34,825 nucleotides of DNA from an uncultured Gammaproteobacteria bacterium (GCA_947260025.1 CAMYON010000015.1:52432-87256), one strand, 5' to 3'. Positions 16,542 through 27,052 are shown, counted from the first letter of the stretch. Numbers and translations: made by a program. Notes: generated by a model not told the origin, from the letters alone.

Positions 16542-16742
16542 ATGAACATCGAAACCGAGGCTCAAAGAATCCAGCAGTTCGTCGATCAGGGCAACTATCA
16601 TGCGGCCTACAACATTGCACTTTCCGGGCTGAACGACCGTCGCCGCAACCATGACCAGGCTGGAATAGACCGCTTTATCGAAATCATCCGGGAGGTCGTC
16701 GACTCTCTGGACCAGGAGTTCGGCAGCCAGCCGGATAAATGA
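16542..16742 (+). CDS. Small hypothetical protein (66 residues)
   Basis: I do not recognise this protein. It starts at an ATG with GAGGTG 7 bases upstream, which supports expression. The sequence is charged and looks fully alpha-helical, with a first helix AQRIQQFVDQGNYHAAYNIA resembling a TPR-like half repeat, and a second FIEIIREVVDSLDQEF. No signal peptide, membrane segment or cysteine is present. It is convergent with the radical SAM gene (16 bases between stops) and divergent from the kef remnant. It is probably a cytoplasmic helical-hairpin protein, function unknown. Confidence 0.6.
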   Translation: MNIETEAQRIQQFVDQGNYHAAYNIALSGLNDRRRNHDQAGIDRFIEIIREVVDSLDQEFGSQPDK

Positions 16743-16758
16743 TGCAACCGCTCCGGGC

Positions 16759-17847
16759 TCAGGCTCCGGGATAGCGGCTGAGCTTTACCGGGATGCGTTG
16801 AGCACCGAAATTGCCTGGTTTTGCGAGAAAGTGCCCCGGCAGGCGTTCGCCGCAGCTGGCGCAGCAGCCGTCGGCATCGAGACCCCAGTGCCCGAGCACA
16901 TACCAGTCGCGCTCGATCAACAATTTGCCACAGTTATGACACCAGGTGCTGGAACCCTTATTGTCATGTACGTTGCCGGTGTAGGCGTAGTGCACGCCGT
17001 TATCCAGCGCGATGGCGCGTGCACGGGTCAAGGTGCTCGCCGGTGTGGGCCTGATATCGAGCATCTTCCAGTCGGGGTGAAATGCAGTGAAATGTAGCGG
17101 CACTTCGGGACCGAGTTTTTCCACCACCCATTGAGTCATTTCCTCTAGCTCCGCGTCGGAATCGTTCTCACCGGGAATCAGCAGCGTCGTCAGCTCGAGC
17201 CAGCAGTCGGTTTGATGATGTATGTACTCCAGCGTCTCCAGCACCGGCGCCAGGTGTCCACCGCAGATCTTGTGATAAAAGCGGTCGGTGAAGGCTTTCA
17301 GGTCGACGTTGGCGGCGTCCATAGCGGCAAAAAATTCCTCGCGCGGCTCAGGGTCGATGTAACCCGCGGTAACCGCGACGGTCTTGATCTCGCGCTCGCG
17401 GCAGGCGGCGGCAACGTCGATCGCGTACTCGTGGAAAATAACCGGGTCGTTGTAGGTGAAGGCGACGCTCTGGCAGGATAATTCGGCGGCGACGCGGGCG
17501 AGTTTCTCCGGTGACGCCGCGTCGGCGAGCGTGTCCATTTCACGCGACTTGGTCATATCCCAGTTTTGGCAGAATTTGCAGGCCAGGTTGCAGCCGGCGG
17601 TGCCGAAGGAGAGTACCGAGCTGCCCGGGTAGTAGTGATTCAGCGGTTTCTTTTCGATCGGATCGACGCAGAAACCGCTGGAGCGGCCATAACTGACAAG
17701 CTTGATTTCGTCGTCGAGACGCTGGCGCACGTAACACAGGCCACGCTGGCCCTCGCCCAGGTGGCAGTGTCGCGGGCACAGATCACATTGCAGCCGGCCG
17801 TCGTCCAGTCGGTGCCAGTACCGGGTAGATACTATGGTTTCCTGCAT
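16759..17847 (-). CDS. amrS: AmmeMemoRadiSam system radical SAM enzyme
   Basis: A 362-residue radical S-adenosylmethionine enzyme. The cluster-binding motif C-x3-C-x2-C is Cys86, Cys90 and Cys93 (GCNLACKFCQNW). An N-terminal cysteine set (CDLCPRHC at 21-28 and Cys38) and two C-terminal CxxC pairs (WCHNCGKLL and CCASCGERL) suggest extra metal or cluster sites, as in pyruvate-formate-lyase-activase-related AmrS proteins. The GGHLAPVLETLEYIHH and LTTLLIPGENDSD stretches match the AmrS subfamily. It is divergent from the Memo-like gene, and the intergenic region has a perfect FNR box. The reaction catalysed by this trio is not established to my knowledge. The [4Fe-4S] radical chemistry is oxygen-sensitive, which fits anaerobic control. 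Confidence 0.9.
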   Translation of the reverse strand: MQETIVSTRYWHRLDDGRLQCDLCPRHCHLGEGQRGLCYVRQRLDDEIKLVSYGRSSGFCVDPIEKKPLNHYYPGSSVLSFGTAGCNLACKFCQNWDMTKSREMDTLADAASPEKLARVAAELSCQSVAFTYNDPVIFHEYAIDVAAACREREIKTVAVTAGYIDPEPREEFFAAMDAANVDLKAFTDRFYHKICGGHLAPVLETLEYIHHQTDCWLELTTLLIPGENDSDAELEEMTQWVVEKLGPEVPLHFTAFHPDWKMLDIRPTPASTLTRARAIALDNGVHYAYTGNVHDNKGSSTWCHNCGKLLIERDWYVLGHWGLDADGCCASCGERLPGHFLAKPGNFGAQRIPVKLSRYPGA

Positions 17848-17985
17848 ATCTTTGTCTCTGCCAACTTACACCGCGCCACAGGCTTTAATCGCATCTCGTG
17901 CCGCTAAATACAATCGAGATCAACGAGCATGCCCGATAATTGCAGAAGATACGAGCAAGACTAGGCCCGTTCACAGGGGTGTGAA

Positions 17986-17999
17986 TTGATCCTGATCAA
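17986..17999. promoter_or_regulatory. Perfect FNR/Anr box between amrS and the Memo gene
   Basis: TTGAT-CCTG-ATCAA matches all ten informative bases. At the class II distance of 29.5 bases from its centre, the plus strand has TTTAAT (18022-18027, 5/6 to TATAAT). The minus strand has TAGTCT (17958-17963, 3/6 but keeping T1, A2, T6). It could serve either gene or both; toward amrS the leader would be about 105 bases. Confidence 0.72.
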
Positions 18000-18195
18000 G
18001 GAGTGTGGTTGTTTTTCCCGTTTTAATTTGCTGCGGAATTTAGCTGTCTGCTTCTCACCTGGTGGGCCGGCTGTTGATTCAATCCCGATCTGACCCGGGA
18101 TGCAATTCGCATCCGCAGATACCATAAACCGATGCCTGTCACACTACAGTCACCCAGGCCGTTTACCAGAATCTGGCAATTGCTATCGCCGTGGT

Positions 18196-18237
18196 TTGAT
18201 CCAGGGCAAATCGGGGTAAACCAGGTCGGGCTATAAT
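18196..18237 (+). promoter_or_regulatory. Memo-gene promoter with degenerate FNR half-site and consensus -10
   Basis: TATAAT at 18232-18237 is preceded, exactly 29.5 bases from its centre, by TTGAT-CCAG-GGCAA (18196-18209; 8 of 10 FNR bases, first half perfect). No TTGACA-like -35 is present, as expected for an activator-dependent promoter. The start would be near 18244, with GGAG (18257-18260) 7 bases before the ATG. Confidence 0.6.
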
Positions 18238-18267
18238 TATAGGATTCTAGTGGGTTGGAGATAGATT

Positions 18268-19050
18268 ATGAGCATTCGCCAGGCCGCCGTAGCAGGGTAT
18301 TTTTACGAGGCTGACGCGGGCCGATTACAGCAGCATCTCGAGCAATTATTAAACGCCGATACGACGCCTTCCGAAGGTTTTCCGAGGGCATTGATAGTAC
18401 CTCACGCGGGTTACATATATTCCGGTTCGACCGCGGCCTTTGCCTATCGTGGCCTGCTGGTCGATCCCGACCGAGTAAAGCGCGTTTTGCTGCTAGGCCC
18501 GGCGCACCGCGTTTACCTGAAGGGTCTGGCGATTCCGTCGGTAGATCGGTTCGCGACACCGCTGGGGGAAGTGCCACTCGACCGCGAAGCGCTCGATCTG
18601 ATCGCAAAGTTGCCCGGAGTGCAAGTTTCCGACGAGGCGCATCGCGAGGAGCATAGTCTCGAGGTGCAATTACCTTTCCTGCAGACGGTGCTGAACGATT
18701 TTACGCTGGTACCTGTGGTTGTCGGGGGGGCTGACGCCGACCAGGTTGCGGCAGTGATCGACGCGCTTGCGCCGGATGCACACACCCTGGTCGTGATCAG
18801 CTCCGACCTTTCACATTTTCTAAACTATCGCGACGCGCAGCAGATCGATGCTGCCACCTGTGAGCATATCCTCGGCAAGTCGACCACGCTAAAAGGAGAG
18901 GAAGCCTGCGGTGCGCGCGCCATCAACGGGCTGATGGCCTCGGCACAGGCACGCGAGCTCGAGGTGTCGTTACTGCACGCCTGCAACTCTGGCGATACCG
19001 CCGGAGCGCTCAACCGGGTGGTTGGTTATGCCGCCTTCGCTCTGCATTGA
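18268..19050 (+). CDS. amrB: AmmeMemoRadiSam system protein B (Memo family)
   Basis: A 260-residue member of the Memo family, related in fold to extradiol dioxygenases. The three putative metal ligands line up with human MEMO1 (His49, His81, Cys244) as His46 in VPHAGYIYSG, His80 in LLLGPAHRVYLKG and Cys239 in LLHACNSGDTAG. The family-typical EEHSLEVQLPFLQ and VVISSDLSHFLNY segments are present. Human MEMO1 is reported to bind copper or iron; the bacterial role is unknown. It overlaps the AMMECR1 gene by 23 bases, so the two are translated from one message. The RBS is GGAG and the promoter carries an FNR-like half-site. Confidence 0.92.
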   Translation: MSIRQAAVAGYFYEADAGRLQQHLEQLLNADTTPSEGFPRALIVPHAGYIYSGSTAAFAYRGLLVDPDRVKRVLLLGPAHRVYLKGLAIPSVDRFATPLGEVPLDREALDLIAKLPGVQVSDEAHREEHSLEVQLPFLQTVLNDFTLVPVVVGGADADQVAAVIDALAPDAHTLVVISSDLSHFLNYRDAQQIDAATCEHILGKSTTLKGEEACGARAINGLMASAQARELEVSLLHACNSGDTAGALNRVVGYAAFALH

Positions 19051-19609
19051 GTTAAGCGACAGCGAGCAGGCTCGTCTGCTCGAGATAGCGCGCCAGTCGA
19101 TCGCTAGCGGATTGACCTCGGGCAGGGCGCTACAGGTCGAACTTGACGGAATCGACGCCAGGCTGCAAACCGTGGCCGCGGTGTTCGTCACTTTGACCCG
19201 GGCGGGAGAACTGCGTGGCTGCATCGGCTCGTTGAAGGCACAGGAAGCGCTGGCGCAGGCAGTGGCGAATTCGGCTTACAGTGCCGCGTTTCGTGACTAT
19301 CGTTTCCCATCGCTGGGCGCGGATGAGCTCGACGCAATACGAATCGAGATTTCGGTGCTGTCGGAGATGGAGCCGATCGAGGCGCCAACCAGGCAGGCGC
19401 TGCTGGATGTGCTGCAACCCGGGGTCGACGGCCTGCTGCTGGAGGACCGGGGCCATCGTTCGACGTTTTTGCCCCAGGTCTGGGAGAAGATTGCCTCGCC
19501 GAGCGAATTTCTCGACCAGCTATGCCTCAAAGCGGGGCTCGATGCCGGCTACTGGTCCGGCACGCTGCGGTTCCATCGTTATCACACGCTGTCGTTTGCA
19601 GAAAGTTGA
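19028..19609 (+). CDS. amrA: AmmeMemoRadiSam system protein A (AMMECR1 family)
   Basis: A 193-residue protein of the AMMECR1 family. The invariant ELRGCIGSL (LRGCIG, residues 62-67) is present. So are family segments SAYSAAFRDYRFPSL and, later, GVDGLLLEDRGHRSTFLPQVW. I chose the ATG at 19028 rather than the TTG at 19022; either overlaps the end of the Memo gene, indicating translational coupling. AMMECR1, Memo and the radical SAM enzyme occur together across bacteria and archaea, suggesting one pathway, perhaps a modification reaction, but no activity is proven as far as I know. No signal peptide; cytoplasmic. Confidence 0.92.
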   Translation: MPPSLCIELSDSEQARLLEIARQSIASGLTSGRALQVELDGIDARLQTVAAVFVTLTRAGELRGCIGSLKAQEALAQAVANSAYSAAFRDYRFPSLGADELDAIRIEISVLSEMEPIEAPTRQALLDVLQPGVDGLLLEDRGHRSTFLPQVWEKIASPSEFLDQLCLKAGLDAGYWSGTLRFHRYHTLSFAES

Positions 19610-19698
19610 TCATCGGGTGCCGGTTTGAGTTGGAGCCCCGTGGCTTTTCCGTTATCATTCGATCACCTTTCCATCCCCGCTACGTGACCTGAAACAAT

Positions 19699-22600
19699 AT
19701 GCTATGCCTGCCCGGTAGCCCGGCATTATCCGAATTCAGACTAAGAAAACTTCAACAACAACTAGCCGCCGCGGGAACCCCGGTCGACGCGCTCAGCAGT
19801 CGTTACGTGCACCTGGTCGATAGCGAGCATGAACTCGGTAACGAGCAACTGGAGGTGCTCAACAACCTGCTGACCTACGGGCCGGCGATGGCTGCGACCA
19901 GCGTCGAAGGCCGGAGCTATTACGTCGTGCCGCGTCCCGGCACCATTTCACCCTGGGCCAGCAAGGCGACCGATATCGCGCACAATTGCGGCCTGACGCA
20001 AATTCGCCGCATCGAGCGCGGTATTCAGTTTACCGTCGAGGCGACCGAGGAGGTTGCGCTCGACCTGCTGCATGATCGTATGATCGAGGCTGTATTTACC
20101 CGACTCGAGGACTGCTCGGCGCTGTTCGAAACCCATCGACCGAGGCCTTATAGCGAGATCGATACGATTAACCAGGGTCGCGTAGCGCTGGAGCAGGCCA
20201 ACACCGGGCTTGGGCTGGCGCTCTCGCCCGACGAAATCGATTACCTGGCCGCGGCCTACGACGAACTGGGCCGTAACCCGGTCGATGTCGAACTGATGAT
20301 GTTCGCCCAGGCAAACTCCGAGCACTGTCGTCACAAGATTTTCAACGCCACCTGGACGCTCGACGGTGACGAGCAGTCGATGACCTTGTTCCAGATGATC
20401 AAGAATACCCACGCACAGCATAGCGACGGCATCCTGTCGGCCTATCACGACAATTCCGCGGTCATCGAGGGTTTCGCCGCGCAGCGGCTGGCCCCGGCGG
20501 CGGAATCGGCGGAGTACCAGTACCAGGATACGCAACTCGATATCCTGATGAAGGTCGAAACCCATAATCATCCGACCGCAATCTCGCCATTTCCCGGGGC
20601 GGCAACCGGTTCGGGCGGTGAAATCCGTGACGAGGGCGCCACCGGAATCGGCTCCAAGCCCAAGGCCGGGCTCTGCGGTTTCTCGGTTTCGAACCTGAAG
20701 ATACCTGGCTTCGAACAGCCCTGGGAACAGGACCATGGCAAGCCCGAGCGGATCGCTTCGGCGCTCGAAATCATGCTTGAGGGCCCGATCGGGGCAGCCT
20801 CGTTCAATAATGAATTCGGTCGTCCCAACACCTGCGGCTATTTCCGTACCTACGAACAATCGGTGGCTACGCCCAGCGGTACCGAGCTGCGCGGCTACCA
20901 CAAGCCGATCATGGTTGCCGGCGGCGTCGGCCTGATTCGTCGCGAGCATATTGATAAAAAGGAAATACCGCACGGCGCCAACATTATCGTGCTCGGCGGC
21001 CCGGCGATGCTGATTGGCCTCGGTGGCGGGGCCGCCTCGTCGATGGCGAGCGGTAGCAGCAGCGAAAGCCTCGATTTTGCCTCGGTGCAGCGCGGTAACC
21101 CGGAGATGCAGCGCCGCGTGCAGGAAGTTATCGATCGCTGTTTTGCGCAGGGCGAGGCGAACCCGATCCTGTCGATTCACGATGTCGGTGCCGGCGGACT
21201 GTCGAATGCCTTGCCCGAGCTGGTCAACGATGCCGAACGCGGCGCCCAGCTGGACCTGAGAGCGGTGCCGAACGACGAACCCGGCATGTCGCCGATGGAA
21301 ATATGGTGTAACGAGAGCCAGGAGCGCTACGTGCTCGCAATCGACGACCAGCGGCTCGATGACTTTATTACGCTATGCGAGCGCGAACGCTGCATTTACG
21401 CGGTGCTCGGCAAGGCCACCGAACAACGAACATTACAGGTAAGCGATCCGCATTTCGACAACAGGCCGGTCGATCTGCCGCTCGACGTGCTGCTCGGTAA
21501 ACCGCCGAAGATGCATCGCGAGGTAGCGCACCAGGAAACGCCGCAGGCCGAGTTCGACCGCAGCGACGTCGATCCGCGCTCGGCCCTTTACCGGGTGCTG
21601 CGCCTGCCAACGGTTGCCGACAAGACTTTCCTGATCAGCATCGGCGATCGTTCGGTGAGCGGGCTGGTGTCGCGCGACCAGATGGTGGGCCCGTGGCAAG
21701 TGCCGGTAGCCGACGCCTCGGTTACGTTGACCGACTATTCCGGGTATAGCGGTGAAGTCATGAGCATGGGCGAACGCACGCCACTGGCATTGCTCGACGC
21801 GCCTGCGGCCGGACGCATCGCTATCGGCGAAGCCCTGACCAACATGGGTTCGGCCTGGGTCGGCGATCTGTCGCGAACCGTGCTGTCGGCCAACTGGATG
21901 GCGGCCGCCGGTCATGCCGGCGAGGATGCGCGCCTGTTCGATACGGTAAGAGCCGTCGGCATGGAGCTCTGTCCCGAGCTCGGTATTACGATACCGGTGG
22001 GCAAGGATTCATTGTCGATGCAAAGTCGCTGGCAGGATGGCGCTGAGGACCGCAGCGTGACCGCACCGCTGTCGCTGATTATCTCGGCGTTTGCGCCGGT
22101 GACGGACGTGCGCAAGACGGTGACTCCGGACATCAAGCCCTGTGACGGCAGCTCGATTCTGTTGCTGCTCGACCTGGGCGCCGGACAGAATCGGCTGGGT
22201 GCCTCGGCGCTGACCCAGGTTTACGGTCAAACCGGCGCCCGTGGCCCGGACCTCGATGACGCCGTCCTTTTCAAATCCGGCTTTGGCGCGCTGCAGGCCA
22301 TGCTCGAGCAGGACTTGTTGCTTGCCTATCACGATCGTTCCGATGGCGGCCTGGTCGTCACGCTGTGCGAAATGGCCTTTGCCGGCCGTAGCGGTCTGCA
22401 GTGCGATGTCACCAGCCTGGGCGATGATCCGCTCGCGGTTTTGTTCGCCGAAGAGCTGGGGGTCGTGGTCCAGGTGGCGGAATCCCAGCTGCCGCGGGTC
22501 GAAGCGATTTTGCAGCAAGCCGGGCTCGCTCGTAACTGTCACCGTATCGGCCTGCCGCAGTCGCAGGCCAGCCTCGAAATCAGTCATGGCGGAGCCACGG

Positions 22601-23565
22601 TGATCGACGAGACTATCGTCGATCTGCAACGCGCCTGGTCCGAAACCACGCTGAAAATGCAGGCGCTGCGCGACAATCCCGAATGCGCGCAACAGGAGTT
22701 CGACCTGATACAGCCCGATCAGCCGCCCAGCCTGTTCTCGAAGCTTGGCTTCGATCCCAAAGACGATATCAGCGCCGCCTATGTAGGCGGCAGCAAGCCA
22801 CGCATCGCTGTCCTGCGGGAAGAAGGTGTCAACGGCCAGGTTGAAATGGCGGCCGCCTTCGATCGAGCCGGCTTCAGCGCGGTGGACGTGCATATGAGCG
22901 ATATCATCGAGGGTAGGGCGAGCCTGTCCGAGTTCCGCGGCATTGCCGCCTGCGGAGGCTTTTCCTACGGTGACGTCCTCGGGGCCGGAGAAGGCTGGTC
23001 CAAGTCGATTCTCTATAACCCGCGAGCTTTCGACGAGTTTTCCGCGTTTTTCGATCGCGCCGACAGCTTTGGCCTGGGTATCTGTAATGGTTGCCAGATG
23101 ATGTCCAACCTGTATCGCATGATTCCGGGCGCCGCGAACTGGCCGCGCTTCGTGCGTAACCGTTCGGAACAGTTCGAAGCCCGCTTCACCATGGTCGAGG
23201 TGCTGGCGACGAATTCGATATTTCTCGATGCAATGCAGGGTTCGATGATGCCGATCGTGGTTGCTCACGGCGAAGGACGTATCGAAACGCGAGACCACGA
23301 TGCGACCGAGTTACTGCGGCAAAACCTGGCCTGCCTGCGTTATGTAGATGCCGGCGGAGCGGCGAGCGAAACTTATCCGATCAATCCCAACGGATCGGCG
23401 CTCGGATTGAATGGATTTACCAACGAAGATGGCCGCTTCACGATCATGATGCCGCACCCGGAGCGCATATTCCGCAGCGTGCAGAATTCCTGGCACCCGT
23501 CGGACTGGGGTGAGTACAGTCCCTGGATGCGCATGTTTCGTAACGCGCGCCGCTGGGTCGATTAG
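19699..23565 (+). CDS. purL: Phosphoribosylformylglycinamidine synthase (single-chain FGAM synthase)
   Basis: A 1288-residue enzyme of de novo purine synthesis that converts FGAR, glutamine and ATP into FGAM. The order is an N-terminal PurS-like domain (about 1-140), a linker, two AIRS-like synthetase halves ([13 protein letters not shown], then [28 protein letters not shown], with the second half from about residue 635), and a C-terminal glutaminase. In the glutaminase, Cys1129 ([11 protein letters not shown]), His1253 and Glu1255 (MPHPERIFR) form the triad. Length and layout match enterobacterial PurL (about 1295 residues), the large gammaproteobacterial form. No PurR-like operator was recognised in the 89 bases upstream. 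A HisC-like gene starts 4 bases after the stop. Confidence 0.98.
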   Translation: MLCLPGSPALSEFRLRKLQQQLAAAGTPVDALSSRYVHLVDSEHELGNEQLEVLNNLLTYGPAMAATSVEGRSYYVVPRPGTISPWASKATDIAHNCGLTQIRRIERGIQFTVEATEEVALDLLHDRMIEAVFTRLEDCSALFETHRPRPYSEIDTINQGRVALEQANTGLGLALSPDEIDYLAAAYDELGRNPVDVELMMFAQANSEHCRHKIFNATWTLDGDEQSMTLFQMIKNTHAQHSDGILSAYHDNSAVIEGFAAQRLAPAAESAEYQYQDTQLDILMKVETHNHPTAISPFPGAATGSGGEIRDEGATGIGSKPKAGLCGFSVSNLKIPGFEQPWEQDHGKPERIASALEIMLEGPIGAASFNNEFGRPNTCGYFRTYEQSVATPSGTELRGYHKPIMVAGGVGLIRREHIDKKEIPHGANIIVLGGPAMLIGLGGGAASSMASGSSSESLDFASVQRGNPEMQRRVQEVIDRCFAQGEANPILSIHDVGAGGLSNALPELVNDAERGAQLDLRAVPNDEPGMSPMEIWCNESQERYVLAIDDQRLDDFITLCERERCIYAVLGKATEQRTLQVSDPHFDNRPVDLPLDVLLGKPPKMHREVAHQETPQAEFDRSDVDPRSALYRVLRLPTVADKTFLISIGDRSVSGLVSRDQMVGPWQVPVADASVTLTDYSGYSGEVMSMGERTPLALLDAPAAGRIAIGEALTNMGSAWVGDLSRTVLSANWMAAAGHAGEDARLFDTVRAVGMELCPELGITIPVGKDSLSMQSRWQDGAEDRSVTAPLSLIISAFAPVTDVRKTVTPDIKPCDGSSILLLLDLGAGQNRLGASALTQVYGQTGARGPDLDDAVLFKSGFGALQAMLEQDLLLAYHDRSDGGLVVTLCEMAFAGRSGLQCDVTSLGDDPLAVLFAEELGVVVQVAESQLPRVEAILQQAGLARNCHRIGLPQSQASLEISHGGATVIDETIVDLQRAWSETTLKMQALRDNPECAQQEFDLIQPDQPPSLFSKLGFDPKDDISAAYVGGSKPRIAVLREEGVNGQVEMAAAFDRAGFSAVDVHMSDIIEGRASLSEFRGIAACGGFSYGDVLGAGEGWSKSILYNPRAFDEFSAFFDRADSFGLGICNGCQMMSNLYRMIPGAANWPRFVRNRSEQFEARFTMVEVLATNSIFLDAMQGSMMPIVVAHGEGRIETRDHDATELLRQNLACLRYVDAGGAASETYPINPNGSALGLNGFTNEDGRFTIMMPHPERIFRSVQNSWHPSDWGEYSPWMRMFRNARRWVD

Positions 23566-23569
23566 CGGC

Positions 23570-24655
23570 ATGATCCGGCCAAATCCGAGCGTCGCCGCTA
23601 TGGCCCCGTATGCGTTACCGGATATAACCTCTGGCTCGGACCAGGAGCCGATCGTGCTGGCGCAAAACGAGCACGCCTGGCCGCCCTCGGCGCGGGTGCA
23701 GCAAGCGGTAACCGACGCGCTGAGTCGCGGGCAACTGTACCCAGATAGCGACTGGACCGAGTTGCGCGCGGCGATTGCCGGCGTGCATCGGCTCGATGCC
23801 GCCAGTATCGTCTGCGGTTGCGGCTCGATGGAACTGATGTCAGCCCTGATGCTGGCCTACCTGTCGCCTGCTGATCGTCTTCTGATGACCGAGTACGGTT
23901 ACCTGTTTATGCGTACGCTGGCAAAGCTGGTCGGAGCCCGGCTCGATACCGCGGCGGAACGCGACTATCACGTCGATGTCGATAGTCTGATAGCCGCGCT
24001 GCAGCCGGATACCAGGCTCGTTTTCGTGGTCAATCCCGGCAATCCCTGCGGCAGCCTGTTGCACAACGATGAAATCCGCCGCCTGCGTGATGCCCTGCCA
24101 CGGGACGTGTTGCTGCTGGTGGATGAAGCCTATGCGGAATTCGTAGATCCCGCTTTCCATGAGCCGCTGTTCGACCTGGTCGAGCATGGCAATACCGTCA
24201 TTACCCGCACTTTCTCCAAGATTTACGGGCTCGCCGGGCTGCGGGTTGGCTGGGGCTATTTCCCGGGGGATATTCGTGACCAGATACGCAAGGTGCAGAA
24301 CCCCGGTAGCGTCTCGACGCTATCGCAGGTGGCGGCGCGCGCCGCGATGCTGGACCAGTCCGGCGCCGACGAAGCACGCCGCCTGATTGCGGAACAACGC
24401 GATTTCCTGACAGCGGAAATTACGCGACTCGGATTACCGGTGGTGCCAAGTCAGACCAACTTCGTGCTGGTCGATTTCGGCAGCCCGGAATCAGCCGTAT
24501 CGGCGTTCGAATTTCTGCGTGCCCATCGGCTCGTGGTAAGGCCGATGGCCGGTTACGGCCTGCCTGCCTGTTTGCGCATTACCATCGGCACGCCGGAGCA
24601 AATGCGGCTCACGGCGCAAACGCTCGGCGCCTGGCACGCGCAAATCGGTGGATAA
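23570..24655 (+). CDS. Histidinol-phosphate aminotransferase-like class I/II aminotransferase
   Basis: A 361-residue PLP enzyme of fold type I. Conserved pieces are VFVVNPGNPCGSLL (Asn contacting PLP), LLVDEAYAEF (Asp/Tyr of the ring pocket), Schiff-base Lys217 in TFSKIYGLAGLRVGW, and the terminal Arg in LRITIGT. It resembles HisC, but no other his gene is nearby, so it may act on another amino or amino-phosphate substrate (aromatic amino acids, or the cobalamin-pathway CobD-like branch, are alternatives). I chose the ATG at 23570, 4 bases after the purL stop; an ATG at 23600 is possible. The next gene starts with a GTG overlapping its end by 8 bases, so purL and these two genes likely form one transcript. 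Confidence 0.82.
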   Translation: MIRPNPSVAAMAPYALPDITSGSDQEPIVLAQNEHAWPPSARVQQAVTDALSRGQLYPDSDWTELRAAIAGVHRLDAASIVCGCGSMELMSALMLAYLSPADRLLMTEYGYLFMRTLAKLVGARLDTAAERDYHVDVDSLIAALQPDTRLVFVVNPGNPCGSLLHNDEIRRLRDALPRDVLLLVDEAYAEFVDPAFHEPLFDLVEHGNTVITRTFSKIYGLAGLRVGWGYFPGDIRDQIRKVQNPGSVSTLSQVAARAAMLDQSGADEARRLIAEQRDFLTAEITRLGLPVVPSQTNFVLVDFGSPESAVSAFEFLRAHRLVVRPMAGYGLPACLRITIGTPEQMRLTAQTLGAWHAQIGG

Positions 24656-25424
24656 ACGCGAATTCAATCTCGGCGAGGTCCGCATCGCCGATGATCGATT
24701 GCGACGTATCGGCATGATCGTGCCGGCGTCCAATACTAACGCCGAACCCGACTGCCTGATGCTGATGCCGCAAGGGGTTACGCTTCACGTGACCCGCAGC
24801 GGTGGTTATGACGTCGAGGCGATCCCGGATTCGAACGAGATGCGACGTTTCGCACGCCAGGCGCTGGACCAGCAACTGCAGTTGCTGCTCGACGCGCGCG
24901 TCGAGTTGATCGCCTACGCCTGTACCTCGGCCACGCTGGCCGATGGTCCCGGTTTCGACCAGGCGTTTTGCGACGACATAACGGCTAAATCCGGGCTGCC
25001 GGCGGTCACCACCGCGGGCGCCCTGGTCGAGGCGATCGGGGCGCTGGGAGCCAGTCGTGTTGCTTTTACCTCGCCCTACGTACCGCGACTGGTCGAGGAG
25101 TCGATCGATTTTATCGAACGCTGCGGTATCGAGGTGGTAAACCAGGCCAGCTTCGAGCGCGCGCTCAGCAGCCTCGAGCAAAACGCGTTGACGCCAGGGG
25201 ATGCCTATCGCATGGGGATGCAGGCTGACCACCCGCAGGCACAGGCAGTGGTGATATCCTGCACCGACTTCCGCGCGCTGGAGGCCGTGCCGGCGCTGGA
25301 AATGACGCTCGGCAAACCGGTGGTGACCAGTAATTCGGCGCTGATGTATGCTTGCCTCAGGCGTCTCGAGGTCGATGTCGGTAAGATCGAGGCTGGCGGT
25401 TACCTGTTTACCCGCAGGAACTAG
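24648..25424 (+). CDS. Maleate isomerase / arylmalonate decarboxylase-like member of the Asp/Glu racemase superfamily
   Basis: A 258-residue cytoplasmic enzyme. The opening GMIVPASNTNAEPD matches the P-S-S-N-T motif of maleate cis-trans isomerases. The two cysteines expected of the superfamily are Cys92 (YACTSATL) and Cys205 (ISCTDFRALE). Both being present argues for an isomerase or racemase rather than a one-Cys arylmalonate decarboxylase. The start is GTG at 24648, overlapping the aminotransferase stop. Pairing of an aminotransferase with such an enzyme hints at metabolism of a dicarboxylate or its amino derivative, but the substrate is not shown by the sequence. Confidence 0.8.
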   Translation: MDKREFNLGEVRIADDRLRRIGMIVPASNTNAEPDCLMLMPQGVTLHVTRSGGYDVEAIPDSNEMRRFARQALDQQLQLLLDARVELIAYACTSATLADGPGFDQAFCDDITAKSGLPAVTTAGALVEAIGALGASRVAFTSPYVPRLVEESIDFIERCGIEVVNQASFERALSSLEQNALTPGDAYRMGMQADHPQAQAVVISCTDFRALEAVPALEMTLGKPVVTSNSALMYACLRRLEVDVGKIEAGGYLFTRRN

Positions 25425-25470
25425 TTGGCGCCCGTTCGGTCTAGGTTCTATCTTCTGGGGAGAGTTGCTA

Positions 25471-26412
<942 letters not shown>

Positions 26413-26443
26413 TATGTCGCTGTTCGCGGGAAGGCGGTGATAT

Positions 26444-27052
26444 ATGTGGCTCAAATCCGCCTGGTCCAAGCCCGTCGTGCACCTGCTGTGCCTGCTGCCT
26501 TTTGCCAGCCTAGTATGGGCAGGATTCAATGACGGGCTGGGCGCTAACCCGGTAGAAAAACTGACCCACGAAACTGGTGGCTGGACTTTACGTTTCCTGC
26601 TCATCACGCTCTGCCTGACGCCGTTGAGACAATGGACCGGTCAGGCCTCGTGGATACGTTTCCGGCGCATGCTTGGCCTCTATACCTTCTTCTATGTCAG
26701 TTGTCATTTCATGATCTGGTTCGTCGCCGACCATTCTCTCGATCCTGGCTCCATGGTCGAGGATATCGTCAAAAGACCTTATATCACGCTGGGTTTCAGC
26801 GCTTTCCTGTTGATGGTCCCGCTGGCGATCACGTCGAACCAGGCCATGATCCGACGGCTCGGCCGAAAATGGAAAACCCTGCATCGGCTGGTATACCTGG
26901 TTATCCTGCTGGGCGTTTTACATTTCCTGTGGCTGGTCAAGGCCGACTATCTCGAACCGGTGATTTATGCGATTATCGCGATGATCCTGCTGGCACACAG
27001 GTTAGGCCCGATCAAGCGCCTGGGCGCGAGGTCCTCTCCCGTTACCCGCTAG
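26444..27052 (+). CDS. msrQ: Heme-binding membrane subunit of the methionine sulfoxide reductase system
   Basis: A 202-residue inner-membrane b-type cytochrome that passes electrons from the quinone pool or flavin reductase to MsrP. About six hydrophobic helices are visible. Family features are GGWTLRFLLITLCLTPLRQ, the RRMLGLYTFFYVSCHFMIWF helix with a heme-ligand His, the WKTLHRLVYLVILLGVLHFLWLVKAD segment with further histidines, and the PLAITSNQAMIRRLGRKW loop. The length fits MsrQ (YedZ, about 200-211). The RBS is an AAGGCGG stretch. It sits directly behind msrP. Confidence 0.95.
   Translation: MWLKSAWSKPVVHLLCLLPFASLVWAGFNDGLGANPVEKLTHETGGWTLRFLLITLCLTPLRQWTGQASWIRFRRMLGLYTFFYVSCHFMIWFVADHSLDPGSMVEDIVKRPYITLGFSAFLLMVPLAITSNQAMIRRLGRKWKTLHRLVYLVILLGVLHFLWLVKADYLEPVIYAIIAMILLAHRLGPIKRLGARSSPVTR

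Larger units (their letters stand above)
17848..18267. other. Divergent regulatory region between amrS and the Memo gene
   Basis: No convincing gene is present; a 39-codon frame from 18100 has no ribosome site or recognisable sequence. The region holds a perfect FNR box (17986-17999) and a degenerate one placed exactly for a TATAAT (18196-18237), both described separately. Confidence 0.55.

Noticed and set aside
18100-18219. A 39-codon frame in the amrS-Memo intergenic region
   Set aside because: It has no ribosome site and no recognisable sequence, and it overlaps the Memo promoter.
22009-23298. A 429-codon minus-strand frame, and a similar one at 19948-21180
   Set aside because: Both are antisense to purL, whose conserved motifs fix the coding strand.
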